A stretch of 64,000 nucleotides of DNA, taken from NCBI GenBank assembly GCA_023262185.1, contig JALRDO010000001.1, positions 62,001-126,000 on the forward strand. The letters run 5' to 3'. The position numbers were made by a program, and so were the translations under genes. The notes under the pieces are model-generated. The model was given only the letters and a program-made list of their open reading frames with translations. It ran no database searches and was not told the DNA's origin. Shown here piece by piece: positions 6,930 to 15,001 of the stretch. This stretch comes from Flavobacteriaceae bacterium. GTDB taxonomy: Bacteria; Bacteroidota; Bacteroidia; Flavobacteriales; Flavobacteriaceae. How positions within the stretch are numbered: position 1 is the first letter of the stretch; each line of letters begins with the position of its first letter.

Positions 6930-9900
6930 ATGCGTTCGTTCTCGCTTTTAAAATTTCTTGTTTCAACACGTTTAATGGCTGTTCTCTTTATTGCTTTTGC
7001 CCTAGCAATGGCAGTGGGAACCTTTATGGAGAGCATGTACTCGACCGCTACCGCGCGTATCTACATTTACAACGCGCGTTGGTTTGAGTTAATGATGTTG
7101 TTGTTTGTGATCAACTTTATCGGAAACATCAATAGATATAAGCTATGGAAGTTGAGTAAATGGCCCCTTTTAGCGTTACACTTATCGTGGATTTTAATCA
7201 TTCTTGGGGCAGTTGTTACGCGTTATGTCAGCTTTGAAGGTATGATGCCAATTGCTGAGGGCGAAGCTTCTTCGAGTTTCTATTCTGATAAGACCTTTCT
7301 TACGGCCTACATCGATGGAGATTTAGAGGGGTCTCGTAAGCGAAAAGTGCTCGAAGACGCCATGATTTTTAGTGCTGAAGGACGCAAGTCATCCCTTCCT
7401 TGGTTTACCAAGTTCGGAACTACTCCAGTTGAAATCAAGTATGTTGATTTCATACCAAATGCGGTTGAAGGGGTGGTTGAAGATACTGCTGCTCCATACA
7501 TTTTAAAGATTGTTGAATCAGGTGAAGGAGCAAGGCACGACCATTTCATTCAAGAAGGTGAGGTGGCCAATATCCACAATGTCTTGTTCTCGTTCAATCA
7601 GCCTACGCCAGGCGCCATTGAGATTAGCTTCGACGGTAATACCTATGGGATTAAATCGCCTTTTGACGCACAGTTTATGCGCATGGCGGATCAATTTCAA
7701 GGACAGCTAAAGGCAGAAGAGCATAACGAGTTACTTCTAAGATCGCTCTATACTATCGGTGAATTTGGTTTTGTGATCCCAGACCCTGCAATTCGCGGAA
7801 GGGTTGATGTAGTAGAGGCGGATAATGACAGTGTTGAAGAAACAAAAGAAGCTCTAGTAATAGAAGTGGATGTTGCTGGAAACTCAAAGAGAGTTACCTT
7901 GATGGGAGGGCAGGGATACACCGACTTTCAGCCTTCATTTGAATGGGAAGGTTTAACGTTTACCATGCGATACGGTTCGAAAGAATACGAACTGCCTTTT
8001 GCTATCAAGTTGAAAGATTTTATCGCAGAAAAATATCCCGGAACAGAAGCGAATTATGCTTCGTTTATGAGTAGAATCGAAGTACAAGATGACCCTTCAT
8101 TCGATTACGATATCTACATGAACCACGTACTTGACCACAAAGGCTATCGCTTTTTTCAATCGAGTTTCTTTCCGGATGAATCTGGTACGGTACTTTCAGT
8201 GAATCACGATCAATGGGGAACTTGGATCACTTACATTGGTTACTTCTTGTTGTATGCCGGTCTCATGGGCCTCATTTTCTTCGGTGACACGCGGTTTAAA
8301 GTTTTGGCAAAGTCCTTAAAGAAATTAAATCAAAAGAAGTCTGCACTCCTGACGGTTATTTTTCTGGGATTCGGATTAAGCTCTTGGGGACAAGAAAATC
8401 AACTACCGAGTCAGGAGGTCGTTGATTCATTGATCCTTTCTAATGTGGTTTCACAGGAGCACGCGTCGAAGTTCGCTTCACTGGTTATTCAAGACGATAA
8501 CGGTCGGATGAAACCCGTACATACCTTTGCTTCTGAACTTTTGCGAAAAATAAGCCTAAGGGATTCATATAAGGGGCTTAGCGCAGAGCAGGTATTTCTT
8601 TCGATGATGCTCTATCCTGGCCTTTGGTACAATACCGAGTTTATTGCGTTAGATAAGAAGGCTCAGAATGACAGTATTCGCTCTATAATTGGTGTCCCAA
8701 AAGCAAAGCGCTATGTCAAGGTGACCGACTTTTTTGATGAAGAAGGAAACAATAAACTGCGGCCTTACCTCGTTGAAGCCTTTGCTACCAATACTCCAAA
8801 TAAATTTCAGCAGGATTTTAAGGATGCCTCTAACAGATTGGCTTTGCTCAATCGTGCTTTGAGTGGAGAAATCCTTCGCATTTTTCCGGTCCCTACAGAT
8901 GAAAACAATAAATGGACTTCTGCCTTAGAATATCGTTCTGGCGTGGTTCAGCTTAACGACACCCTGTACGGAAGCTTTGTGGCCAATTCAATTCCGCTCT
9001 ATCTTCAGTACGTTGATGGAGGGGTGCAAGAAGGGGATTATCAGAAAGCAGATCAGCTGCTAGAGAGTTTGAAAAAGAGCCAACGCCAGTTGGGCTTTGA
9101 AGTGATTCCTGCGGACTCAAAAATTCAAACCGAGATACGCTATAACCGCTGGGATATATTCAATAGACTCTACAAATATTATTCGCTTTTTGGAGTGGTG
9201 TTGTTTTTCATTGTGGTGATACGTATCTACAAAGAACGTAAGGCTTTAAGGATGACAGTTAGTTTTTTTAAAATAACCATTTACGTCTTGTTTTTATTGC
9301 ATACACTCGGACTAGGGGTGCGATGGTATATCAGCGGCCACGCTCCTTGGAGCGATGCCTACGAAAGCATATTGTATGTCTCATGGGCTACCCTAGGAAT
9401 TGGATTGTGGTTAGGTAAAAAAAGTGACTTCACTATTGCTTCAAGCGCCTTTGTAAGCGCCATGTTACTCTGGATCGCACATCAAAACTGGGTAGATCCT
9501 GCAGTAGCCAACCTTCAACCTGTTCTTGATAGTTATTGGTTAATGATTCACGTTGCGGTCATTGTGGGCTCTTATGGACCCTTAACGGTGGGAATGATTT
9601 TAGGGGTGGTAACCCTGATTCTTATGCTACTGAGCAACGCCTCTAATAAAGAACGTGTGAAGCTGTCGATTAAAGAATTGACGGTCATTAATGAGCTTTC
9701 ACTGACCATTGGGCTCATCATGCTCACCATCGGAAACTTCTTGGGAGGTCAATGGGCCAATGAATCTTGGGGACGGTATTGGGGATGGGATCCTAAAGAA
9801 ACCTGGGCTTTAATTTCTATTTTGGTGTATGCCTTTGTGCTTCATATGAGACTTGTTCCTAGTCTTAAAGGAATATGGGCCTTTAATTTCGCAAGTGTAG

Positions 9901-10082
9901 TGGCATTCTCAAGTATTATTATGACGTACTTTGGAGTAAACTTTTATTTAGTTGGATTACATAGCTATGCCTCTGGTGATCAGGTAATCACACCTTCGTT
10001 CATCTATTACACCGCAGCTGGAGTACTTCTTTTAGGGATTCTTAGCTTTGTTAAATACAAACGGATCCATGGAACAGCTTAA
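6930..10082 (+). CDS. Fused ResB-CcsA cytochrome c biogenesis protein
   Basis: A 1050-residue polytopic inner-membrane protein combining both halves of the System II cytochrome c synthase. The N-terminal ResB-like part has membrane segments at about residues 12-30, 50-64 and 74-95, then a large periplasmic region to about 440 and another membrane pair around 435-500. The C-terminal CcsA/ResC part (from about 755) has multiple helices and the haem-handling WWD motif WGRYWGWDPKETW near residues 945-960. CcsBA exports haem and attaches it to CxxCH of apocytochromes. A single-chain fusion is common in Bacteroidota and Epsilonproteobacteria. The end overlaps the bshB1 start by 14 nt, so the two are co-translated. 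Confidence 0.92.
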   Translation: MRSFSLLKFLVSTRLMAVLFIAFALAMAVGTFMESMYSTATARIYIYNARWFELMMLLFVINFIGNINRYKLWKLSKWPLLALHLSWILIILGAVVTRYVSFEGMMPIAEGEASSSFYSDKTFLTAYIDGDLEGSRKRKVLEDAMIFSAEGRKSSLPWFTKFGTTPVEIKYVDFIPNAVEGVVEDTAAPYILKIVESGEGARHDHFIQEGEVANIHNVLFSFNQPTPGAIEISFDGNTYGIKSPFDAQFMRMADQFQGQLKAEEHNELLLRSLYTIGEFGFVIPDPAIRGRVDVVEADNDSVEETKEALVIEVDVAGNSKRVTLMGGQGYTDFQPSFEWEGLTFTMRYGSKEYELPFAIKLKDFIAEKYPGTEANYASFMSRIEVQDDPSFDYDIYMNHVLDHKGYRFFQSSFFPDESGTVLSVNHDQWGTWITYIGYFLLYAGLMGLIFFGDTRFKVLAKSLKKLNQKKSALLTVIFLGFGLSSWGQENQLPSQEVVDSLILSNVVSQEHASKFASLVIQDDNGRMKPVHTFASELLRKISLRDSYKGLSAEQVFLSMMLYPGLWYNTEFIALDKKAQNDSIRSIIGVPKAKRYVKVTDFFDEEGNNKLRPYLVEAFATNTPNKFQQDFKDASNRLALLNRALSGEILRIFPVPTDENNKWTSALEYRSGVVQLNDTLYGSFVANSIPLYLQYVDGGVQEGDYQKADQLLESLKKSQRQLGFEVIPADSKIQTEIRYNRWDIFNRLYKYYSLFGVVLFFIVVIRIYKERKALRMTVSFFKITIYVLFLLHTLGLGVRWYISGHAPWSDAYESILYVSWATLGIGLWLGKKSDFTIASSAFVSAMLLWIAHQNWVDPAVANLQPVLDSYWLMIHVAVIVGSYGPLTVGMILGVVTLILMLLSNASNKERVKLSIKELTVINELSLTIGLIMLTIGNFLGGQWANESWGRYWGWDPKETWALISILVYAFVLHMRLVPSLKGIWAFNFASVVAFSSIIMTYFGVNFYLVGLHSYASGDQVITPSFIYYTAAGVLLLGILSFVKYKRIHGTA

Positions 10083-10797
10083 ACTGGATATTTTAGTACT
10101 TGCGGCTCATCCTGACGATGCTGAGTTGGGAGCGGGAGCAACCATTGCTAAAGAGGTGAGCTTAGGAAAGAAAGTAGGTATAATCGATTTTACACGTGGC
10201 GAACTAGGAACGAGGGGTACGGTAGAGACTCGTGACAAAGAAAGTGCCATTGCAGCCGAGATTTTGGGCGTTTCTGTTCGAGAGAATATGAACTTCAGAG
10301 ATGGTTTTTTTGTCAATGATGAGCACCATCAGTTAGCCGTTATACAGAAAATAAGAAAGTACCGCCCAGAAATTGTTATTTGCAATGCCGTTTCAGATCG
10401 GCATATCGATCACGCTAAGGGAAGTAAATTGGCAAGTGATGCTTGTTTTTTGAGCGGACTTATTAAAATTGAAACGACAGACGAAAATGGTAAATCCCAG
10501 TCGACTTGGCGCCCTAGTGCTGTATATCACATGATACAGTGGGTAGATTTAGAACCGGATTTTGTCGTTGATGTATCTCAGCATATCGATCAAAAGTTTG
10601 AGGCGATCAAGGCTTACTCGACTCAATTCTACGACCCTAAAAGTGATGAGCCAGAAACTCCAATTAGCACCCAAAACTTTTTAGAATCTGTACGTTATCG
10701 CGCGCAAAATCTAGGAAGGCTTACAGGGGTGGCTTTCGGTGAAGGTTTTACCGTAGAGCGTTATCCGTTAATTGATCGTTTGGATGCATTAAAATAA
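10069..10797 (+). CDS. bshB1: Bacillithiol biosynthesis deacetylase BshB1
   Basis: A 242-residue LmbE-like zinc deacetylase. The metal motif AHPDDAELG is near residue 12, followed by FTRGELGTRGT and the conserved H-x-DH-x-KG region (DRHIDHAKGSKLASDA). BshB1 removes the acetyl group of N-acetylglucosaminyl-L-malate in synthesis of bacillithiol, the low-molecular-weight thiol of Bacillota and Bacteroidota. The frame opens at 10048, but the ATG at 10069 begins MEQLKLDILVLAAHPDD as in the family and is preferred. It overlaps the preceding ccs gene. Other bacillithiol genes are not in this window. Confidence 0.92.
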   Translation: MEQLKLDILVLAAHPDDAELGAGATIAKEVSLGKKVGIIDFTRGELGTRGTVETRDKESAIAAEILGVSVRENMNFRDGFFVNDEHHQLAVIQKIRKYRPEIVICNAVSDRHIDHAKGSKLASDACFLSGLIKIETTDENGKSQSTWRPSAVYHMIQWVDLEPDFVVDVSQHIDQKFEAIKAYSTQFYDPKSDEPETPISTQNFLESVRYRAQNLGRLTGVAFGEGFTVERYPLIDRLDALK

Positions 10798-10803
10798 GTG
10801 TAG

Positions 10804-10833
10804 TCGATTGTTTTGATATTGATAAACAATCGA
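10804..10833. repeat. Perfect 10-bp inverted repeat between bshB1 and tRNA-His
   Basis: Arms TCGATTGTTT (10804-10813) and AAACAATCGA (10824-10833) are exact reverse complements around a 10-nt loop. It starts 6 nt after the bshB1 stop. It could be a transcription terminator, but no T-run follows. It encloses the presumed -33 element of the tRNA promoter in its loop, so an operator role is also possible. Confidence 0.6.
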
Positions 10834-10849
10834 AAATAAACTACATTTG
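10819..10849 (+). promoter_or_regulatory. Promoter of tRNA-His
   Basis: TTG (10819-10821), a 20-nt spacer and TACATTTG (10842-10849) match the Bacteroidota consensus. The box ends 15 nt upstream of the tRNA 5' end. Confidence 0.65.
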
Positions 10850-10864
10850 CCAACCAATTTAAAT

Positions 10865-10939
10865 GGTGGTTGTAGCTCAGTTGGTTAGAGCGCTAGATTG
10901 TGGTTCTAGAGGTCGCCGGTTCGAGCCCGGTCTTCCACC
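10865..10939 (+). tRNA. tRNA-His (anticodon GTG)
   Basis: A cloverleaf fits with an extra 5' G (G-1 at 10865) opposite C73, the tRNA-His hallmark. The anticodon arm is CTAGA / TTGTGGT / TCTAG, with GTG at positions 34-36. The D arm contains AGCTCAGTTGGTTAGAGC, and the T arm GCCGG-TTCGAGC-CCGGT. CCA is not encoded. The acceptor stem GTGGTTG / CTTCCAC has U-U oppositions at 5:68 and 6:67, which is unusual (see findings). Confidence 0.95.
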
Positions 10940-10940
10940 C

Positions 10941-10968
10941 AAAAAAGCCCGCATTGCGGGCTTTTTTT
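10941..10968. terminator. Bidirectional rho-independent terminator
   Basis: A6, then stem GCCCGC, 3-nt loop ATT, stem GCGGGC, then T7. The symmetrical A and T runs let it serve tRNA-His on the plus strand and the M28 peptidase gene on the minus strand. Confidence 0.9.
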
Positions 10969-10987
10969 ATTCTCTACGTGTTATTTG

Positions 10988-12538
10988 TTATTCTTTAGGC
11001 GCTTTATCTACAACGGGTCTATTCTCTCGATTTGCCACCTCTAGAAGGGTGTGAAAAACCAGGCGAGTTCTATTCTCTAATAAATCGTAATTTATTTTAT
11101 CTGGTGTATCGGTATGAGCATGATAGTCGTCATGGGTACCATTGAAATAAAAGATGATCGGAATGTTGTTCTTGGCAAAATTGTAATGATCTGAACGGTA
11201 ATAAAAGCGATTAGGATCGTTCTCGTCGTTATAGGTGTAATCTAATTCGATCTGGGTAAACTTCTCGTTTACATCCTCTGACAATTCGTGCAGTTCAGTG
11301 CTTAATTTATCCGACCCTATGAGGTAGATGTAATTTCTATCGCCTTCTCTATTGGGATCTATACGGCCAATCATATCGATATTCAAATTGGTTACGGTTT
11401 TAGCAAGGGGATATAAAGGTTCGCGATCTGCATAATATTCAGATCCTAGCAGGCCTTTTTCTTCTCCAGTGACATGAAGAAACACAACTGATCTCCTTGG
11501 ACCTTTTCCCTCTTTTTTCGCTGCAAGAAGTGCATCTGCGAGTTCTAGCATGGCTACCGTTCCTGATCCATCGTCATCGGCACCGTTGTTAATGCGTCCT
11601 TCGGCATCAATTCCGATATGGTCTAAATGAGAAGATATAATGACATATTCATCGGGTTTTTCAATTCCTTCAATGATTGCAGCCACATTTTCGGTGTCTA
11701 CCACTTCTGATCCTCCATCGATAGCAATGGTAATAGTTTGGTCTAATGCGGCGGGCTCAGGAGATGATCCAATGATGGCTGAGGCTTTTTCTGTGTGCAT
11801 GATGGCTGAGAAAAGCGTCTCTTCTTCGCTAAGTCTCATTTGTCCACTGTTATTGCGCTTCATGTAAGCATAGTAACGTGCATATCGCTCAAAATTTGTG
11901 GCATCAACGAAGATCAATCCAACTGCTCCGTGCTTTTTTGCAGCCTCTACTCTCTTGGGTAGCGCCTCAGAGGTATTGCTCCATTTCGAATACTCAGACG
12001 TTTGAGTAAGCAGATAAGTTCCATCTTCGTTCTTGGGCTCACCGGCTATTGCGATTACAACCTTTCCGGTTACATCTAAGTCCGTGTAATTGGAGTAGGC
12101 CTCAGTGTCAATCCCGTAACCGACATATACTATTGCAAAGCTTCCGTTGGCAGCAGAAAAAGTGACAAAATCTTCACCTATAGTAAAGGCCTGGTCTCCG
12201 AAAGTGAGAGACCCTTCAGGAGCTGTGGTATAGGTGACTGGTACTTTTTGAATATAGTTTTCGGTGCCTTGAGCCATAGCAATGCCCAATGAGTCGTAAA
12301 ATGAAGTGAGATAAGCTACCGCCTTTTTTTGACCAGGTGTTCCGGTTTCTCTGCCTTCAAATGCGTCAGAAGCATAGGTATAGAGATGGGTTTTTAAATC
12401 TTCTTCGGTGATGCGAGAAGCAAGGTCAGCTTGTTCTTGATCAGAAGGTAAAAGAACAACGGCAGTCTTCTCAGGTGTTGTTTGACAAGAGAAGAGAATA
12501 GCGCTAACAAAAATGAGCGCAACAACAGCTTTTTTCAT
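10988..12538 (-). CDS. M28 family zinc peptidase, lipoprotein
   Basis: A 516-residue exported metallopeptidase. The N terminus is a lipoprotein signal (hydrophobic stretch then LFSC, Cys at about residue 18). A protease-associated (PA) domain appears inserted around residues 130-265 before the catalytic region. Zinc ligands of M28 are visible: SSHLDHIG, NGADDDGSG, the GEEKGLLGSEY glutamates, NIDMIGR, and a late His in YRSDHYNFA. M28 enzymes are aminopeptidases or carboxypeptidases; the specificity is not readable. It probably acts at the outer membrane or in the periplasm in peptide scavenging. Its 3' end abuts a shared terminator. Confidence 0.9.
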   Translation of the reverse strand: MKKAVVALIFVSAILFSCQTTPEKTAVVLLPSDQEQADLASRITEEDLKTHLYTYASDAFEGRETGTPGQKKAVAYLTSFYDSLGIAMAQGTENYIQKVPVTYTTAPEGSLTFGDQAFTIGEDFVTFSAANGSFAIVYVGYGIDTEAYSNYTDLDVTGKVVIAIAGEPKNEDGTYLLTQTSEYSKWSNTSEALPKRVEAAKKHGAVGLIFVDATNFERYARYYAYMKRNNSGQMRLSEEETLFSAIMHTEKASAIIGSSPEPAALDQTITIAIDGGSEVVDTENVAAIIEGIEKPDEYVIISSHLDHIGIDAEGRINNGADDDGSGTVAMLELADALLAAKKEGKGPRRSVVFLHVTGEEKGLLGSEYYADREPLYPLAKTVTNLNIDMIGRIDPNREGDRNYIYLIGSDKLSTELHELSEDVNEKFTQIELDYTYNDENDPNRFYYRSDHYNFAKNNIPIIFYFNGTHDDYHAHTDTPDKINYDLLENRTRLVFHTLLEVANRENRPVVDKAPKE

Positions 12539-12596
12539 GAAGTTAAATTTTGGATTGAAGATAGCGTAAATTCAATCGATTCAGGTATTAAAGCGG

Positions 12597-12604
12597 TATT
12601 TTTG
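12597..12604 (+). promoter_or_regulatory. Putative -7 box, leaderless position
   Basis: TATTTTTG fits TAnnTTTG and ends 4 nt before the ATG at 12609. No good -33 TTG is seen at 19-21 nt spacing. If used, the transcript would have almost no leader. Confidence 0.4.
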
Positions 12605-12608
12605 AGGT

Positions 12609-13496
12609 ATGAAAGGGATCTGGGCATTTACTCTGTTTTTATGTTTTGGTTGGCTCCAAGCCCAGTTTGAGGAAATAAAGTACGCCTCAGATTTTGAACT
12701 CAATGGTCGCGTTGAGCGTTGTGAGGTTTTGACACCTTACGGCAGAGAGATTTTGGATTTTAATCGAGACCAGTCCTTAAGGCAAATCACTACTGTTTTC
12801 AATGAAGAGGATCAAGAAGTGGTGACATTTACCTATGACCAAGGTGCTCTAAAAGAAAAGTCAATCGAAGTGGTAAAAGGGGGGGAGCTTCAACCATCGG
12901 TGTCATTCTATCACACCTACACGCGGCGTGATTCGATCACTGAAGAAATAGTGTTCTCTTTTGACGGTCAATTTCAGGCCCAAAATCGAAAGGTCACAGA
13001 TAGCATGGGTTCACCAAAAACTTTAGAGCTGCGAACCAATAGCAGTGGAGCCCTGTATCGCTATGAATCGATAAATGGAATGACTCGTGACAGCTTGTAC
13101 ACCTATTTAGATCAAGAACTCATCCGTCTAGAGATTTTCGACAGAACATCAAAATCTGAAGTTCGTAAAAGCGATGTAAGCTACACCGATTCTATAGTGA
13201 CGTCGATTCATTGGAGCTCTTATGACCTGAATAATAATATGTTGCGAGAGGTGGATTCGATTTTTGATTACAATGCTAGACTGGTCGATAAGACTGAAAA
13301 AACCTATTCGTACAGTGAAGGTTTATTAGAAGTACTGAAAGAAATGAGATTGAATCAAACCAAAACCAAGCGCTTTATTTATCAGCTTGACAATCACACT
13401 CCTCCCAATTGGGTGAAACGGATTGAACAGCCATCGAATGCCTACACTACAAGAATAATCACCTATTTTGATCCAAATGACAGCATCCCTAGATGA
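12609..13496 (+). CDS. Secreted protein of unknown function, repeat-rich
   Basis: I do not recognise this 295-residue protein. It has a clear signal peptide (MKGIWAFTLFLCFGWLQAQ, cleavage likely after AQ). The mature part is made of successive short strands with turn-rich spacers and many Asp/Ser/Tyr, for example FNRDQSLRQITTVF, FTYDQGALKEKS, FSFDGQFQAQ and FDYNARLVDKTEKTYSYSEG. This pattern resembles the YD/MORN-like repeat sheets found in many Bacteroidota exported proteins, but I see no catalytic motif. Its 3' end overlaps the thioesterase start by 20 nt, so it could be translationally coupled to the menaquinone cluster without being part of that pathway. Confidence 0.75.
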   Translation: MKGIWAFTLFLCFGWLQAQFEEIKYASDFELNGRVERCEVLTPYGREILDFNRDQSLRQITTVFNEEDQEVVTFTYDQGALKEKSIEVVKGGELQPSVSFYHTYTRRDSITEEIVFSFDGQFQAQNRKVTDSMGSPKTLELRTNSSGALYRYESINGMTRDSLYTYLDQELIRLEIFDRTSKSEVRKSDVSYTDSIVTSIHWSSYDLNNNMLREVDSIFDYNARLVDKTEKTYSYSEGLLEVLKEMRLNQTKTKRFIYQLDNHTPPNWVKRIEQPSNAYTTRIITYFDPNDSIPR

Positions 13497-13908
13497 AAAA
13501 GAAATTTTAGCCCGCTGTAATGACCGCAGAGAAGGGACCTTAATGCAAACGCTAAACATTGAGTTCGTTAGTGTAGATAAAGAGAGCATTACCGCCAAAA
13601 TGCCGGTTACCTCATCAGTGTATCAGCCCGATGGTGTGTTACATGGAGGGGCAACTGCAGCACTTCTCGAAACGGTAGGAAGCGTAGCTGTTTTTGTCTT
13701 TAAAGACACCACAGATTTGATGGTTAGAGGAATTGAATTAAGTGTCAATCATCTGAAGGGCGTGAAGTCAGGTCACGTTTATGCCAAAGCAAAGGCAATT
13801 CATTTAGGACGCACCACACAATTGTGGGAGGTTAAAGTTACAGATGATGATAACAATCTTATTTCAGTCGGAAAGTTAACGACACTTACTTTGCAAAAAA
13901 AGGCGTGA
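13477..13908 (+). CDS. Hotdog-fold (PaaI-type) acyl-CoA thioesterase, likely DHNA-CoA hydrolase
   Basis: A 143-residue single hotdog-domain protein. The PaaI/YdiI motif QPDGVLHGGATAALLETVGS (residues 43-62) contains the HGG segment and the downstream Glu that acts catalytically in this family. It is the first gene of a menaquinone cluster, which points to hydrolysis of 1,4-dihydroxy-2-naphthoyl-CoA (the MenI step); this is inference from context. The frame runs back to a TTG at 13468, but the ATG at 13477 is preferred. Its TGA overlaps the ATG of menF. Confidence 0.87.
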   Translation: MTASLDEKEILARCNDRREGTLMQTLNIEFVSVDKESITAKMPVTSSVYQPDGVLHGGATAALLETVGSVAVFVFKDTTDLMVRGIELSVNHLKGVKSGHVYAKAKAIHLGRTTQLWEVKVTDDDNNLISVGKLTTLTLQKKA

Positions 13909-14966
13909 TGAATCGTCTAGAATGGTTTCCGCTTTTAGAAGAATTGCTTGAGCATTCACAACCTTTTTTGATGTGTGTGCGTCCTGAAAGTAGGATTTTG
14001 GAGTTCTTTAAATTGAACAGTAGAACTGGTGCTATTTCGGTTTCTTCTGCTGAAAATCAAGGCGAAATGTTCGTGATTCATTCGTTTGATCAAGAAGAGA
14101 ACGCGCTTTTTTATATTCTGGACCCTGTTGATACTTTTGAACTCTTTGAAGTATCAGAGGGTGCTGTACAAGGCGAATTTTCACTTAGCCCTTCAGACCG
14201 TCAGCATTATGCTAGTATGGTGGAGAAGGCGCTCGTTCCTTTGCGCAAAGGAGAAATGAAGAAGGTGGTGCTCTCGTCTCGCCTGAGTAGGCCCTTATCA
14301 TCGGTGCTTGATCTTCATATAGAGCGCTTATTCCAAGGGAATGAATCCTCTTCGTTTCGCTATCTATTGCAGTTAGAAGGTGGAGTGTGTTGGTTAGGTG
14401 ATACTCCTGAAACCTTACTTGTCAAAAAGCAGCAAAGCATTTCAACGATGGCCTTGGCGGGAACAAGACGCAAAAACGAGGTGGCCCTTGACGCATTTAC
14501 TTCAAAAGAATACGAAGAACAAGAAGTAGTTGTGCAAGAACTTATAGAGCGCTTAAACCCTTTAGCGCATGGCATTGAAGTGTTTCCTCGACAACAGGCC
14601 ACAGCTGGAACTTTAGTGCATCTTAAGACTGTAATTACTGCAACCCTTCCCAATCAGGTGAGCGAGCAATCTGTTTTAGATTTGTTACATCCGACAGCAG
14701 CGGTATGTGGATTCCCTCGTGAAGCAGCACTTAAATGGATAAGCCAAGAAGAGGCTCATGATAGAGAGTTGTATGCGGGCTACTTAGGTTTTTATTCTCC
14801 TAAGCACTCGTCTTATTATGTCAATTTGAGATGCGGACGTTATGCAGAAGGCTTGTTCGAGTTTTTTGTGGGTGCTGGAATTACCGTGGATTCAGATCCT
14901 CAAAAAGAGGTGGATGAAATACAGGCAAAAACAGCTATCATGATGCGCTTGTTCACAGAATCCTAA
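13908..14966 (+). CDS. menF: Isochorismate synthase
   Basis: A 352-residue chorismate-binding enzyme (EntC/MenF/PchA type). It carries the conserved ALAGTRRKNE, the HLKTVITA segment, HPTAAVCGFPREAAL, and RELYAGYLGF with the C-terminal VNLRCG and GAGITVDSDPQKEVDEIQ Mg-binding Glu region. It converts chorismate to isochorismate, the entry to menaquinone. The start is taken as ATG 13908, overlapping the thioesterase stop (TGATG); a GTG lies one codon earlier. It could alternatively feed a siderophore, but menD follows directly. Confidence 0.9.
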   Translation: MNRLEWFPLLEELLEHSQPFLMCVRPESRILEFFKLNSRTGAISVSSAENQGEMFVIHSFDQEENALFYILDPVDTFELFEVSEGAVQGEFSLSPSDRQHYASMVEKALVPLRKGEMKKVVLSSRLSRPLSSVLDLHIERLFQGNESSSFRYLLQLEGGVCWLGDTPETLLVKKQQSISTMALAGTRRKNEVALDAFTSKEYEEQEVVVQELIERLNPLAHGIEVFPRQQATAGTLVHLKTVITATLPNQVSEQSVLDLLHPTAAVCGFPREAALKWISQEEAHDRELYAGYLGFYSPKHSSYYVNLRCGRYAEGLFEFFVGAGITVDSDPQKEVDEIQAKTAIMMRLFTES

Positions 14967-14987
14967 GGTAGTCTGACGAGAGTAGAG

Positions 14988-14995
14988 TACTTTTG
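14988..14995 (+). promoter_or_regulatory. Putative -7 box upstream of menD
   Basis: TACTTTTG matches TAnnTTTG and ends 6 nt before the preferred menD ATG at 15002. No clear -33 element is seen. It may give an internal, nearly leaderless promoter within the men cluster. Confidence 0.4.
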
Positions 14996-15001
14996 CCTTT
15001 A

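Noticed and set aside
10863-11054. A 63-aa open frame over the tRNA
   Set aside because: It is tRNA-His plus its terminator read as protein; the RNA structure explains the sequence.
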